DNA of 64,000 bases from Natrarchaeobaculum sulfurireducens (GTDB lineage Archaea; Halobacteriota; Halobacteria; Halobacteriales; Natrialbaceae): the NCBI RefSeq assembly GCF_003430825.1, contig NZ_CP024047.1, positions 3,410,001-3,474,000 of the forward strand. Reading direction: 5' to 3'. Both the position numbers and the translations under genes were made by a program. The notes under the pieces are model-generated. The model saw nothing but the letters and a program-made list of their open reading frames with translations, searched no databases and had not been told where the DNA came from. Each line of letters opens with the position of its first letter. Position 1 is the stretch's first letter. Positions 10,053-20,009 of the stretch are shown one piece after another.

Positions 10053-10724
10053 ATGAAAACGACAGCATCACCGAAAGCACCGCTGCCAGTACCGGCCTCC
10101 GACCACCTCGAGGAGCGGTCGCTCCGTGCGCGCACCGAACCGATGTCGGTGCTCCCGCTGGGCGACGGCCTCTACGAGGTCGAGTCCGCGAGCGACCACA
10201 GCTACCTCGTCGACCTCGAAGCGGGTCGCTGTACCTGTCCGGATCACGTCTTCCGCGGCGTTCGGTGCAAGCACGTTCGTCGCGTCGCAATCGAAATCAC
10301 CGAGGGACGAACGCCGCCACCCGGTCAGGTCGGCGTCGCCTGTCACGACTGTGGCGAGCCCGTCTTCGTGGACGAAGACGACGCGATCGAACCGTGCTAC
10401 TGCCACGGCCACGCCATTTGGCCCGGCAATACCGTTCGGGACCGCGAGACCGGCGATCTGCTCACCGTCGTCGACGTCTCCACCCTGCGGGCCGACGCCG
10501 TCGAGATCCGCGAGGCCGACTGTACCGTCGCCGAGTACGGTACTAACGAGCGCTACGAGCCGGACGTCCCCGTCGTCGGCGCGGTCTACCCCCACGCTCG
10601 AGTCAAACCCAACGGCGTCGTCCCGCGCTCGCTGAAGGTCTACACCTTCCCCCGGACGCGGCTCGAAAAACGGCCGGACGGATCGCGACGGGACGCCCGG
10701 CGGAGTCGTTCGTCAGCCCGGTAA
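10053..10724 (+). CDS. SWIM zinc-finger protein with extra zinc ribbon
   Basis: A 223-residue protein with a SWIM-type zinc finger at about residues 50-75 (CTCPDH...RCKHVRRV, pattern CxCx(n)CxH). A second cysteine cluster follows (CHDCGEP...CYCHGH) that probably binds another zinc. SWIM domains bind DNA or proteins and are common in archaeal regulators and recombination accessory factors. The C-terminal 100 residues lack a known fold and end in an arginine-rich tail. It stands alone, before the AidB-like gene. Target unknown. Confidence 0.8.
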   Translation: MKTTASPKAPLPVPASDHLEERSLRARTEPMSVLPLGDGLYEVESASDHSYLVDLEAGRCTCPDHVFRGVRCKHVRRVAIEITEGRTPPPGQVGVACHDCGEPVFVDEDDAIEPCYCHGHAIWPGNTVRDRETGDLLTVVDVSTLRADAVEIREADCTVAEYGTNERYEPDVPVVGAVYPHARVKPNGVVPRSLKVYTFPRTRLEKRPDGSRRDARRSRSSAR

Positions 10725-10803
10725 GGTCCGCCGACAACGTCGACGAACGCACGTCCCGTTGAAATCAGCCGTTTTCTTGTCCGTTGCTATCGAAGCCCAC
10801 AGT

Positions 10804-12663
10804 ATGACCGACGGGATCGATTACGACGACTTCGAGGCGGGACGGCACGTCAACTACTGGGAACTCGACCGGACGCTCCAGCGTGAACTCCGCCGGGTGT
10901 ACAAGGCGGACGAGTTCGCGTGGGCCGAACCGCGACTCTCCGAGTTCGGCGACCTCATTGGCCACACCGTCGCTGACAACGCGGATTACGTCGACGACCA
11001 CGGACCGGAACTCGAGACGTACGACGAGTACGGCGACGTACAGAACCGCGTGCGCTATCCGGCCGAACAGCTCGAAAACGAGCGGGCGGTCTACGAGGCG
11101 GGCATCGTCGCCGACTCGTTCGAGACGCCGCCGGGTCGGGACGAGCCGATGGCACTCAGCCACTACCTCGCGCAGTTACACCTGCTGTGTTACGCCGACG
11201 GCGGCTTCGGCTGCCCAGTGGCGATGACCGCCGGCGCGGCGCTCGTCTTGGAGAAGTTCGACGACGGCGACCTCGAGGGCTACTACGACGGACTCGTCAG
11301 TCGGGAGTACGACGACCTGCTCGAGGGTGCAATGTTCCTCACCGAAGAACAGGGTGGCAGCGACGTCGGCGCGAACGAGACGACCGCCGAGTACGACGAG
11401 GCGGCGGGCTGCTGGCGGCTCACCGGCGAGAAGTGGTTCTGTTCCAATATCGACGCTGAGGGGACGCTCGCACTCGCCCGGACGCGGGACGCCCCCGAGG
11501 GAACGGACGGCCTCTCGATGTTCCTCGTCCCACACGGCGACCCAGACGCGGGCGTCCTAACGAAAGGCGAGCGCCAGGAACACGCCGGCGCACTGCCGGG
11601 GAAGCGGCTCAACGACCAGCGATACCGACGGCTCAAGGACAAGCTCGGCACCATCGCGGTCCCGACGGGCGAAGTCGAGTTCGACGGCACGAAAGCCCTC
11701 CTCGTCGGCGAGGAAGAACAGGGGTTCAAGCAGATGGCGGAAATGCTCAACCTCGAGCGACTGTCGAACGCCGCCGCCTCCTGTGGGATCATGGGCCGGG
11801 CGCTGCTCGAGAGCAAGGTCCACGCCGCCAACCGCGAGGCGTTCGGGAACACGATCGACCAGTACCCACTCATGCGCGAGGACCTGGTCGACATGGCCGT
11901 CGACTACGAGGCGGCGACGGCGTACGTCTTCGAGACGGCGCGGCTGTTCTCGGAGCGCGAGCGAGCCGAACGCGCGGCCCGCGGCGACGAGTCGGTCGAC
12001 GTCGACGAGGGCGTCGCCGAGGACGCCTATCGGCTGATGCGGCTGTTGATCCCGATCGCCAAACTCCGGACCGGCCGGATGGCCGTCGATACGACCTCCT
12101 ACGCCATGGAAATCCAGGGTGGCAACGGCTACGTCAACGACTTCGTCACCCACCGACTGCTCCGGGACGCCCAGGTGTTACCCATCTGGGAGGGTACCGA
12201 GAACATCCTCTCGCTCGACGTCCTCCGGGCGCTCGAGGCCGAAGCCGCCCACGAGCCCCTGACCGAGGCGATCCAGGAACGGCTCGATGCGGTGACACAC
12301 CCCGCACTCGAGGAGTCGGCCGCAATCGTCGACGCCGAGTTCACCGACCTCGCGACCGCGCTGGCCGCACTCGCTGGCGAGGACGACGACTACGTCCAGC
12401 TCTCGGCGAAACGGCTCGCCCACTATATTTTCGAGGTGTTCACGGCGGCACTGTTGCTCGAGCAGGCCCAGGCGAAACTCGAGGAAGGTGACGGCCGCCT
12501 GGCGCTGGTCGCAACGCGGTTCGTCACGACCGAACTCGAGAACCGCGAGGCCCGCGGGATCACGAGCGGCGACCGCCTCCCGCTCGAGGCGTTCGACGCG
12601 ATCGTCCGGTACGCGCCGGTCGAACCCGGTGCCATCGAGACGCCGCTCGAGGCCGACGACTGA
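10804..12663 (+). CDS. Acyl-CoA dehydrogenase family protein, AidB-like
   Basis: A 619-residue FAD flavoprotein of the acyl-CoA dehydrogenase superfamily, longer than the usual 380-residue enzymes and closer to the AidB/ACAD-long branch. The N-terminal extension, the FLTEEQGGSDVGANETT and WFCSNIDAEG segments, and the C-terminal block MEIQGGNGYVNDFV, then LPIWEGTENILSLDVL, are typical of the fold. AidB-like enzymes are linked to alkylation response in bacteria, but substrate and role here cannot be read from sequence. The start at 10804 (MTDGIDYDDF) is preferred over an upstream start because a T-rich element (GTTTTCTTGT) lies about 30 bases before it. Confidence 0.9.
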   Translation: MTDGIDYDDFEAGRHVNYWELDRTLQRELRRVYKADEFAWAEPRLSEFGDLIGHTVADNADYVDDHGPELETYDEYGDVQNRVRYPAEQLENERAVYEAGIVADSFETPPGRDEPMALSHYLAQLHLLCYADGGFGCPVAMTAGAALVLEKFDDGDLEGYYDGLVSREYDDLLEGAMFLTEEQGGSDVGANETTAEYDEAAGCWRLTGEKWFCSNIDAEGTLALARTRDAPEGTDGLSMFLVPHGDPDAGVLTKGERQEHAGALPGKRLNDQRYRRLKDKLGTIAVPTGEVEFDGTKALLVGEEEQGFKQMAEMLNLERLSNAAASCGIMGRALLESKVHAANREAFGNTIDQYPLMREDLVDMAVDYEAATAYVFETARLFSERERAERAARGDESVDVDEGVAEDAYRLMRLLIPIAKLRTGRMAVDTTSYAMEIQGGNGYVNDFVTHRLLRDAQVLPIWEGTENILSLDVLRALEAEAAHEPLTEAIQERLDAVTHPALEESAAIVDAEFTDLATALAALAGEDDDYVQLSAKRLAHYIFEVFTAALLLEQAQAKLEEGDGRLALVATRFVTTELENREARGITSGDRLPLEAFDAIVRYAPVEPGAIETPLEADD

Positions 12664-13042
12664 CCGGGGCCGTTGCCCGACGTCGCCGCTCGCTTTGGGA
12701 CAGAAAATCAGGCATTCGACGATTCCCAGTTTCGGACGTCGTACCAGAACCGTTACTGAAGCCGCGTTCCAGGATTTAGGCGTGGGACACACCCACCACC
12801 CACACCCACCCAATCGCACCAATCCACCCAACGCTGTCGCTGGACTCACCTGACGGTCGCGCCGACGCCCACTTCATCGGCGCGGTTGCCGTTCAGTGAC
12901 CGTTCAATGTTGCCGTCGGAGACGTCCCTAAAAATCGGGCGATTACAGGCGAGAACGTCCGTCTCCAGCCGTCTTTCGCACCCGATCACAACTGTCCCGA
13001 CGAGCGACCGACGCTGGCGTCGATGTCGGTGCCGGCCGCCAC
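12664..13042. other. Intergenic region, CA-rich in part
   Basis: It lies between the converging AidB-like and hjc genes. A CCCACC/CACCC-rich patch at about 12786-12825 is the only obvious structure. No gene is supported; both flanking genes point into it, so it probably carries their terminators. Confidence 0.5.
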
Positions 13043-13564
13043 CTACTCGAGCAACTCCGCTGCTTCGTCGACGTCCATCACGTCCTGTTTGACGGCGTTC
13101 AGTATCCGGACGATCTCTTCGTCGGGGCCGTCGTTGCCGTCGGCGGCGACGTCTTCGAGCGTGACTTTCTCGCTCTCGCCGACGAACTCGGGGAAGTCGG
13201 TTCCCTCCGCAATCGCCGTTTCCTTTTTCACGCGGTAGTTTCCGCCGTCGGTAACGTAGAGGTCGCCGGGGTGAAAGAAATACCAGTCTTCGCGGTCGAA
13301 TCGGACGCCGATACGGGGTTTCGCGCCGAAGTTGTTCGCGAAGTAGATCAGGGCCTCGACCTCCTCGCCGGTGAGGTAGATCGGGTTTCCAGAACTCGAT
13401 TTCGCCTCGATCGCATAGAAGACCTCACCATCGCCGGCGAGCACGTCGGGAAGTTCGCGGTCCGTCGCCGAGCCGCTGGCGGGCGCACGCATCACCGCGA
13501 AGCCGGCATCGTCGAGTGCGTTGACGAGTTCCCGCTCGCGGCGGTCACCCTTCGCCTGGGACAT
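13043..13564 (-). CDS. hjc: Holliday junction resolvase Hjc
   Basis: A 173-residue archaeal resolvase that cleaves four-way DNA junctions during recombination. The N-terminus [20 protein letters not shown], the [10 protein letters not shown] metal-binding segment and the catalytic-core pattern [14 protein letters not shown] match Hjc. The C-terminal acidic extension is longer than in thermophile enzymes, as is common in haloarchaea. The start at 13564 is supported by a TATA-like CCTTTATTAC at 13587-13596. It sits next to an unrelated protease gene. Confidence 0.93.
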   Translation of the reverse strand: MSQAKGDRRERELVNALDDAGFAVMRAPASGSATDRELPDVLAGDGEVFYAIEAKSSSGNPIYLTGEEVEALIYFANNFGAKPRIGVRFDREDWYFFHPGDLYVTDGGNYRVKKETAIAEGTDFPEFVGESEKVTLEDVAADGNDGPDEEIVRILNAVKQDVMDVDEAAELLE

Positions 13565-13586
13565 ACCCGCCTCTCTCATGCGGTCG

Positions 13587-13596
13587 GTAATAAAGG
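13587..13596 (-). promoter_or_regulatory. TATA-like box of hjc
   Basis: CCTTTATTAC on the minus strand, about 27 bases before the ATG at 13564; supports the short N-terminus of Hjc. Confidence 0.55.
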
Positions 13597-13636
13597 GACG
13601 GACCCCGACGCGGAGCCAGCCGCTGTCGGGTAGGGG

Positions 13637-14452
13637 TCAGAACGCGACGGCGACGACGGCCAGGGCGTCGAAGAGTATCGACGGCGTCTCGGCCCCTTCG
13701 AGGTCGAACTCGAGGGCAACGTAGAGCAGGCCGAACTGGACGGCGTTGAACACCGCGTGAGCGGCTGTCGGGACCAGAAGGTTGTCGGTTTTCGCATAGA
13801 GATATCCAAAGATGACTGAGCCGCCGAAGATGACCGAGAGTGAGACGGCGGTCGCCAGTGCCGACTCCGCGTAGATGACGTAGACGGGGAGGTGTACTGC
13901 GGCAAAGATCACGCTCGCGGCCACGACCGCCTGAATCCGGGAGAACGCGGCATAGAGGCGTTTTTGGATCACATTGCGAAAGAGGAACTCCTCGGCCGGT
14001 GCGTTGAACAGGAAGACGATGGCGATCATCACCAGGATCATCGTCTGGTCGTCGCCGACGAACTCGAGAACCTGACTCTCGGCGGCGGGCAACTGCAGTA
14101 ACTGGATGAGGACACTCACGACGACGAAAAAGAGGATGGCCACAAGCGAACCGCCGGCGAGGTATAGCCAGTCCCGTTCGGTCGGCCACCGGAGGTCGAC
14201 GAACGACCAGCCGCGGCCGGTCGTTTGGAGGTAGATCGCGCCTGCGAGGGCGAAGCCAAGGAAGTTCAGGACGAAGAAGGCCGTCCGCGTCGCGATTGGC
14301 GTCTCTGCCGGCGCGCCGGCGATGGCTGGCTCGAGGACCAGTACAGGGTAGGTCGTCACCTGCGTGGCGGCGATGCCGAAGACGGCCAGTCCGAACGCGA
14401 CGAGCATCGCCCGGAGCGGGCCGTCCTCGAGTCGCTGCGGAGACGAGTCCAT
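13637..14452 (-). CDS. CPBP family intramembrane metalloprotease
   Basis: A 271-residue membrane protein with about eight hydrophobic segments. It holds the CPBP (Abi/CAAX-protease-like) motifs: EEFLFR in the NAPAEEFLFRNVIQ segment (EExxxR), the HLPV histidine in FAAVHLPVYV, and HAVFN near the C-terminus (HxxxN/B). In this family the glutamates and histidines are the catalytic centre. Substrates of haloarchaeal members are unknown. It is close to the large PAS sensor gene on the same strand but 66 bases away, so cotranscription is possible. Confidence 0.85.
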   Translation of the reverse strand: MDSSPQRLEDGPLRAMLVAFGLAVFGIAATQVTTYPVLVLEPAIAGAPAETPIATRTAFFVLNFLGFALAGAIYLQTTGRGWSFVDLRWPTERDWLYLAGGSLVAILFFVVVSVLIQLLQLPAAESQVLEFVGDDQTMILVMIAIVFLFNAPAEEFLFRNVIQKRLYAAFSRIQAVVAASVIFAAVHLPVYVIYAESALATAVSLSVIFGGSVIFGYLYAKTDNLLVPTAAHAVFNAVQFGLLYVALEFDLEGAETPSILFDALAVVAVAF

Positions 14453-14518
14453 GACCCGATGTACGAACAGGAGGGCCTTTTTCGTTCCCCTCTCGGTCGA
14501 CGCGACGAGGGGCTCCGG

Positions 14519-17500
14519 TTAGCTGGCCTCCCTCTCGGCTGGCGTAGCCGTCTCCGGCTCGAACAGCTGGGTTAACAATCGTTGCTGGGCGATCCGCAGG
14601 TGTCGGTTGACCGTCGGCTGGGAGACGTCGAGCATCTCGGCGACGTCTTCGCCGGTGCTCTCGCGGGGCCACTCGAAAAAGCCCGCGAAGTACGCCGTCC
14701 GCAGGACCTCGAGCTGGCGGTCGGTCAGTTCGTCGAACAGCGCGGTGACGAGTTCGCGTCGGGTGTGCATGGTTCGTTCGACGTGCTGGCGACTGCGGAG
14801 GTCGACCTCGCCGTGATGGTCCGCGACCACCGCGACGAACTCCCGGACGTCGGTTCCGGTCGGGACGTCGACGGTCACGACGGTCTCGTCCCCGTCGGCG
14901 CGGATCGTTCGGGGGCTAGCACCGTGGCGAACCAGCCGGGAGGCGAGAGTGTCGCCCGCGACGAGTGCTTCGAAGCGACAGCGATCCTCGTCGTGGCTGA
15001 TCAGCTGGTGTTCGGAAACCGAGACGAGATCCGTCAGGACCTCGCTGACCGCGTCGGGTGACGAGCCGCGCGTCTCGAAGAACAACACGGTGTCCTCGCC
15101 GGTGTTCGTCCCCAGCCCGTCGAATGCGACGCGAGCGTTCGTCAGTGAGGCGATCCGCGAAAGGACGTCCGAGGAATCGGACAGCGAGAGCGTGAGTTCG
15201 ACGAGCGTCTCGGCGTGCAGTGCCTCTCTGGTCTTCGTCGCAGTGACCGCGTTCGCGATCGCCTCGCCGAGTTCGGTGAACACCGTTTGCTCGAGCGCCG
15301 TGAACGCGTCCGGTTCGGTCGCGTAGACGGTCAGGACGCCGTAAGAGTACTCCTCGAGTTCGAGCGGAACACTGATCGCCGACTGGAAACCGGCGTCCAG
15401 CGCCTGGCGTCGCCAGGATTCGTGCTGGAGGTCCTCGATCACGTTCTCGACGACCGACGGCTCGTCGCTGCGGGCCGTCTTACAGGACGGCTCGGTCGAG
15501 CCGGCGACGTCGAGTGAGATCCGGTCCAGATACTCCTCGTTCGAGCCGGCCCAGGCGACGGGCTCGAGAGAAGCATCAGCCGCATCGGGCCGGCCGATCC
15601 AGGCGAACGCGACGCCGTCGGCTTCGACGAGTCGTTCGGGGACCGTTCGTTCGATCTCCGCCCGACTCGTCGCGCCGATCAGCGACTGGTTGACCCGCCT
15701 GATCGTGTCGTTGATCGTTATCTGTCGGCGGAGCCGGCGGTTTCGCGCCTCGAGTTCGGCGTCGCGTTCGCGCAGGTTGGCCTCGCTCTCGAGGCGATCG
15801 AAGGCGGCTTCGATGGTCGCGACGAGCGTCTCGATCGACCGGCGTGACTGGGCGTCGATCGGCGCACCGTCGGAGGCGGCCGTGAGGACGCCGTGGTCGC
15901 CGACCGGCACGACGACGGCGCTCTCGACCACCGCGTCGAACACCTGTGAGCGATCGAACGCGGTCGGGTCATCGACGACCGTCTGTGCGCCCGTCACGAA
16001 CGCGTTCCAGAGCACCGAGTCGCCGTTACCGACCGTCGCCGACGGGTCGTCACTCGAGAGACGGTCGAACGCGTCGGTGTGTGCGATCGGAACGAGCCGG
16101 TTCACCTCGGCGTCGAGGCGGTAGAGCGCGACGCCGGTGGCCTCGAGAACGTCTTCTGCGGCGTCGATGACGATCTCGGCGACGTCGTCGGCCGTCTCCG
16201 CCCCGAGCAGGCCGCGGGCAGCCTCGTGGAGCGACTCGAGTGTGAGTTCGCGCTGTTTCAGGTCGGTGACGTCCTGGAGTGCGCCCTGGTATTTGATGAG
16301 GTCGCCGTCTTCGTAGACTGGCACTCCGAAGACGCGAACCCACCTGGTTTCCCCAGGGGTGGGCTGCATCCGAGCCTCGATGTCGTAGACCGTCTCGCTC
16401 GAGATGGCCGCCTCGAGTGTCTGGCGAACCCGGGCTCGATCCTCGGGATGGTACTGATCGATCGCCATCGAGAGGTCGGGCTCCGTGTCCTGCGGTAAGC
16501 CGTGTAACTGATACAGCTCCGTCGTCCAGGTCGGCACCGGCGGCTCGGTGCGCAAATCGAGTTCCCAACCGCCGATGCTCGCCAGATGCTCGACCCGCTC
16601 GAGCAGTGCCCGCGTTCGCTCGAGTTCTCGCTCACGTTCTTTCCGGTCGGTAATATCCTGGATCGTCCCCCTGACGGCGACGATCTCACCGTCCTCGACG
16701 ACCGGTTCTGCCAGCGATCGGACCCAGCGATGCTCACCCTGTTCCGTAATGAACCGTGCCTCGAGGTCGTAGGCCTCTCCGTCCCGAATCGCCTCGTCGA
16801 TCGCAGATCGTAGCCGGGGCCGGTGGTCCGGGTGGTAGTGATCGAGCCCCACACCGAGTTCGAGTTCGTCCGGCTCGACGCCGTGGATTCGGGCAGCCTC
16901 GCCGGTCGCTCGAGCCTCGTACGGCTCCTCGGCCACGTCGAGTTCCCAGCCGCCGACGTTCGCCATCTGCTGGGACTGCTCGAGCAGCGTCCGCATCCGC
17001 TCGAGTTCCCGCTCGCGTTCCTTTCGGTCGGTCACGTCGCGGAGGACGCCGACCGTCCCCTGGAACTCGCCATCTGTCAATGGCAACAGTGCCATGTGGT
17101 TTTCGACGTGGACCTCCTCGCCGTCTTTGGTACGAAGTGTAATCTCGAACGTCTGGGACGGGTCGTTCGCTCTGAGCAGTTCACGGATCCGTTCCTGGGC
17201 GGTCTCGACGTCCGACTCGGTCATCACCGTCGAGACGTGCTCGCCGAGCAGTTCCTCGGACTCGTAGCCGAGAATCGGTGTGATCGCATCGTTGAGGAAG
17301 GTGAAGCAGCCCTCGTCGTCGACTTCGTACACCAGTTCGTCGAGCACCTGGATGATCGTCTCCGAGCGCTCGAGTTCGCGCTCGCGTTCTTTCCGATCGG
17401 TGATATCCTGGATCGAGCCATGGATCGTGACGACCTCACCGTCCTCGCGGACAGGCTCACCCAGAATCCGAACCCACCGCTGGTTGCCACCGGCCGTGAG

Positions 17501-19450
17501 TAGTCGCACCTCGCATTCGTACGACTCCCCCTCGGAAATCGCACGATCGACAGCCGATTGGACCGTCGGCAGATCCTCAGGGTGATAAAACTCGATAGCC
17601 TCCTCGAGCGTCATCTCGACGTCGGGCTCCAGACCGTAGATGCGGCCGGTCTCGGCCGTCCATCGGAGATTGTACGGCTCCTCGGTCACGTCGAGTTCCC
17701 AGCCGCCGACGCTCGCCAGCTGTTTCGTCTGTTCGAGAAGCCGCTGTGTGCGCTCGAGTTCGTGTTTGTTCTCGACCTGTTCGGTGACGTCGATGATGAC
17801 TCCTTCGAGGTGCTCGAGCGAGCCGTCGTCGTCGAAGACACCCCCACCCTGCTCTTTGACCCACCGACGCTCGCCGTCGGCCGTCTGGATGGGGAACGTG
17901 GCCTGAAAGGTCTCGCGTTCGTCCACCGCCTGCTGGACCGTCTTCCGGAGTTCGTCGTGATCCTCGAGCATAACGTCCTCGGCCCAGTTGACGGTGCCGT
18001 CGACCAGTTTCTCGGGCTCGTAGCCGGTGAGTTCGAGCGCACCCTCGCTGACGAACTCGAACGGCCAGTCCGGCTCGTTCGCACACCGGTAAACCATTCC
18101 GGGAACGTTGCTCATCAGGGTCGACAGCTCCCGTTCGCGCTCGTGAAGTCGGCGCTCGGTCGTCTTACGCTCCGAGACGTCCTCGAGCACCCCCATCATC
18201 CCGACGATCTCGTCGTCTGTATCACGGATCGGCGCTTTCGAGAGACTGACGTCGACCGTCGAGCCATCCCTGGTCTGGCGCTCGAGTTCGACGCCGGTGA
18301 CGATTTCGCCGGCGCGAAGCCGCTCGAGGAATATGTCGAACTCCGACTTACAGTCGTCCGGAACCGTCGGCAACGGTTCACCGATGACCTCCGCTTCGCT
18401 CCAGCCGAAGATCCGTTCTGCCGCCGGGTTCCACAGGCGGACGGTGTCCTCGAGGTCGACCGCGACGAGCGCTGCCGGCGACGCCTCGACGATCGCGTTG
18501 AGCCACTCGGTTCGCTCCCGGAGGTCGCGTTCGTCGTCGCGGCGGGTACGGTTCGCCACCCAGCGCTCCAGAACGCGGCTCACCTCCCGACCCACGACCT
18601 CGAGAAATCGCCGCTCGTGGTCGACTACCGGCTGTTCACGAGCATCGTACTCGACGAAGCACAGGGTCCAGTACCGGTCGCCGTCGACCTCGAGCGGCCA
18701 CCCCAGACACCGACCATCCGTGTCCGCCCCAGCACTGGGGTCGGCTTTGACGAGGTCCTCATCGACGTCGGACATCGCCATCGACGTCTCGGACGCAAGC
18801 GTCCGTCGCCAGTGAGGTCGTGACAACGCCCGCTCGAGGGCGGCTCGACGGTCCTCGTCGACGCCGTTCCAGTGAGCGAACTCGACGGCAGCGTCGGCGT
18901 TCTCGTCGGACCGGACCACGACGCCGGCGTCGGCGTCGAGTCGGTTACAACCCAGTTCGAGCAGCCGTTCGACTGTCTCGCCGTCGTCGTCACTCTCTGC
19001 GGCGATCCGGTGGACCGCCTCCCGATGCCGCTCGCGTGCTGCGAGCCGGCGGGTCCGCTCGGCGACGGTGCTCGTCAGGTCGTCGATCGCCGCCGATAAC
19101 TCGCCGAGTTCGTCGTCGCGGTCCAGCCGGAACTCCCCCTCCGGGAGCGGCTGGTCTGCAACGTCACCATCGTCGAGACGGGCATCGAACGCGCGAACGT
19201 CGTCCGTGAGTCGCTCGAGCGGGCTCGAGCGGTCGGTGCTTCCCCCAGCTGCGAGTGCGAGAACGCCAGGCCCGACCGAGCCGACGGCGAGGTCGCTTAC
19301 GAACTCGACGAGGACGGCGAGTACCACCAGTGCGAGTAGCCCACCGAGCCACTCACGCCTCGCTAGCCCTGGATTGTGACGGAGTAACCGCGTCCTACGT
19401 CGACAGGAGGGGATAGTATCACGTGCAGACGAAACCGAACCGAGCCACAT
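14519..19450 (-). CDS. Membrane-anchored multi-PAS/GAF regulator with bat-type HTH
   Basis: A 1643-residue one-component regulator. Rough domain order: hydrophobic stretch with one or two membrane segments (residues 30-70), HAMP-like region (85-135), GAF (145-300), six PAS/PAC units (315-1065), two more GAF domains (1070-1400), bacterio-opsin-activator (Bat) domain (1400-1550) and a C-terminal HTH_10 (LTDRQLEVLRTAYFAGFFEW...STGEDVAEMLDVSQPTVNRH). No histidine kinase is present, so signals are read directly to DNA. PAS units 3, 5 and 6 share the opening GGWELD and are internal duplications, joined by near-identical linkers DITDRKERERELER. A TATA-like GTATAATTCC at 19471-19480 supports the start. 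Ligands and targets are unknown. Confidence 0.88.
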   Translation of the reverse strand: MWLGSVSSARDTIPSCRRRTRLLRHNPGLARREWLGGLLALVVLAVLVEFVSDLAVGSVGPGVLALAAGGSTDRSSPLERLTDDVRAFDARLDDGDVADQPLPEGEFRLDRDDELGELSAAIDDLTSTVAERTRRLAARERHREAVHRIAAESDDDGETVERLLELGCNRLDADAGVVVRSDENADAAVEFAHWNGVDEDRRAALERALSRPHWRRTLASETSMAMSDVDEDLVKADPSAGADTDGRCLGWPLEVDGDRYWTLCFVEYDAREQPVVDHERRFLEVVGREVSRVLERWVANRTRRDDERDLRERTEWLNAIVEASPAALVAVDLEDTVRLWNPAAERIFGWSEAEVIGEPLPTVPDDCKSEFDIFLERLRAGEIVTGVELERQTRDGSTVDVSLSKAPIRDTDDEIVGMMGVLEDVSERKTTERRLHERERELSTLMSNVPGMVYRCANEPDWPFEFVSEGALELTGYEPEKLVDGTVNWAEDVMLEDHDELRKTVQQAVDERETFQATFPIQTADGERRWVKEQGGGVFDDDGSLEHLEGVIIDVTEQVENKHELERTQRLLEQTKQLASVGGWELDVTEEPYNLRWTAETGRIYGLEPDVEMTLEEAIEFYHPEDLPTVQSAVDRAISEGESYECEVRLLTAGGNQRWVRILGEPVREDGEVVTIHGSIQDITDRKERERELERSETIIQVLDELVYEVDDEGCFTFLNDAITPILGYESEELLGEHVSTVMTESDVETAQERIRELLRANDPSQTFEITLRTKDGEEVHVENHMALLPLTDGEFQGTVGVLRDVTDRKERERELERMRTLLEQSQQMANVGGWELDVAEEPYEARATGEAARIHGVEPDELELGVGLDHYHPDHRPRLRSAIDEAIRDGEAYDLEARFITEQGEHRWVRSLAEPVVEDGEIVAVRGTIQDITDRKERERELERTRALLERVEHLASIGGWELDLRTEPPVPTWTTELYQLHGLPQDTEPDLSMAIDQYHPEDRARVRQTLEAAISSETVYDIEARMQPTPGETRWVRVFGVPVYEDGDLIKYQGALQDVTDLKQRELTLESLHEAARGLLGAETADDVAEIVIDAAEDVLEATGVALYRLDAEVNRLVPIAHTDAFDRLSSDDPSATVGNGDSVLWNAFVTGAQTVVDDPTAFDRSQVFDAVVESAVVVPVGDHGVLTAASDGAPIDAQSRRSIETLVATIEAAFDRLESEANLRERDAELEARNRRLRRQITINDTIRRVNQSLIGATSRAEIERTVPERLVEADGVAFAWIGRPDAADASLEPVAWAGSNEEYLDRISLDVAGSTEPSCKTARSDEPSVVENVIEDLQHESWRRQALDAGFQSAISVPLELEEYSYGVLTVYATEPDAFTALEQTVFTELGEAIANAVTATKTREALHAETLVELTLSLSDSSDVLSRIASLTNARVAFDGLGTNTGEDTVLFFETRGSSPDAVSEVLTDLVSVSEHQLISHDEDRCRFEALVAGDTLASRLVRHGASPRTIRADGDETVVTVDVPTGTDVREFVAVVADHHGEVDLRSRQHVERTMHTRRELVTALFDELTDRQLEVLRTAYFAGFFEWPRESTGEDVAEMLDVSQPTVNRHLRIAQQRLLTQLFEPETATPAEREAS

Positions 19451-19470
19451 ACGTTGCCTACACCACGACG

Positions 19471-19480
19471 GGAATTATAC
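19471..19480 (-). promoter_or_regulatory. TATA-like box of the multi-PAS regulator
   Basis: GTATAATTCC on the minus strand, centred about 26 bases before the ATG at 19450; supports a leaderless start there. Confidence 0.55.
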
Positions 19481-19634
19481 GTTGGGTCGATCGAAAACGG
19501 GCGGGGAACACAGCTCTGATCCGTGTCGGTTCGAGACGCGTCGATCACGGAGTAGTCACACCCTGTCGCAGCCTGCTGCTTTCATACCGGTGCTATACTC
19601 ATAGCGTCCATCCGGCAGCGATCAAACGAGTATA

Positions 19635-19934
19635 GTGGACAGGGAGATGCCGTCGGTTCCCATTCGTTCGAACGAAATGGCAAGCATCACCCTGGATTAT
19701 CACCGTGATTCGCCCAGTCTCCGTGTCGTCGAAGCCCTCGCAGACGCAACCGATACCGATCCGCTCGAGCTCGAACCGCTGTACAACGTCGTCGATCCGG
19801 AAGCGCTCGATCGACTGTTCCGCACTGACTCCCCCGTCTCCGCGTCCGTCCGCTTCGAGTACGAGGGCCACACGGTCGAAGTACGAAGCGATGGCGGCGT
19901 CAGCATCGACGGAACGCTCCATGGTGCCGACTGA
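19635..19934 (+). CDS. HalOD1 output-domain protein
   Basis: A 99-residue protein made of one HalOD1 domain, the haloarchaeal output domain. The core is SLRVVEALADATDTDPLELE, then LYNVVDPEALDRLF and a final beta region FEYEGHTVEVRSDGGVSI. It is divergent from the multi-PAS regulator, so it may belong to the same signalling circuit. The GTG at 19635 is an upper limit; ATG codons at 19647 and 19677 are also in frame, and 19677 (MASITLDYHRD) would give a compact domain. What HalOD1 binds is not known. Confidence 0.75.
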   Translation: MDREMPSVPIRSNEMASITLDYHRDSPSLRVVEALADATDTDPLELEPLYNVVDPEALDRLFRTDSPVSASVRFEYEGHTVEVRSDGGVSIDGTLHGAD

Positions 19935-20009
19935 CTCCCCGTCGAGGACGATCGCTGCAATCAGAACGCGTCGGGAACCGACCGCTCGGACGCTGCTAGC
20001 GAGTCAGCC

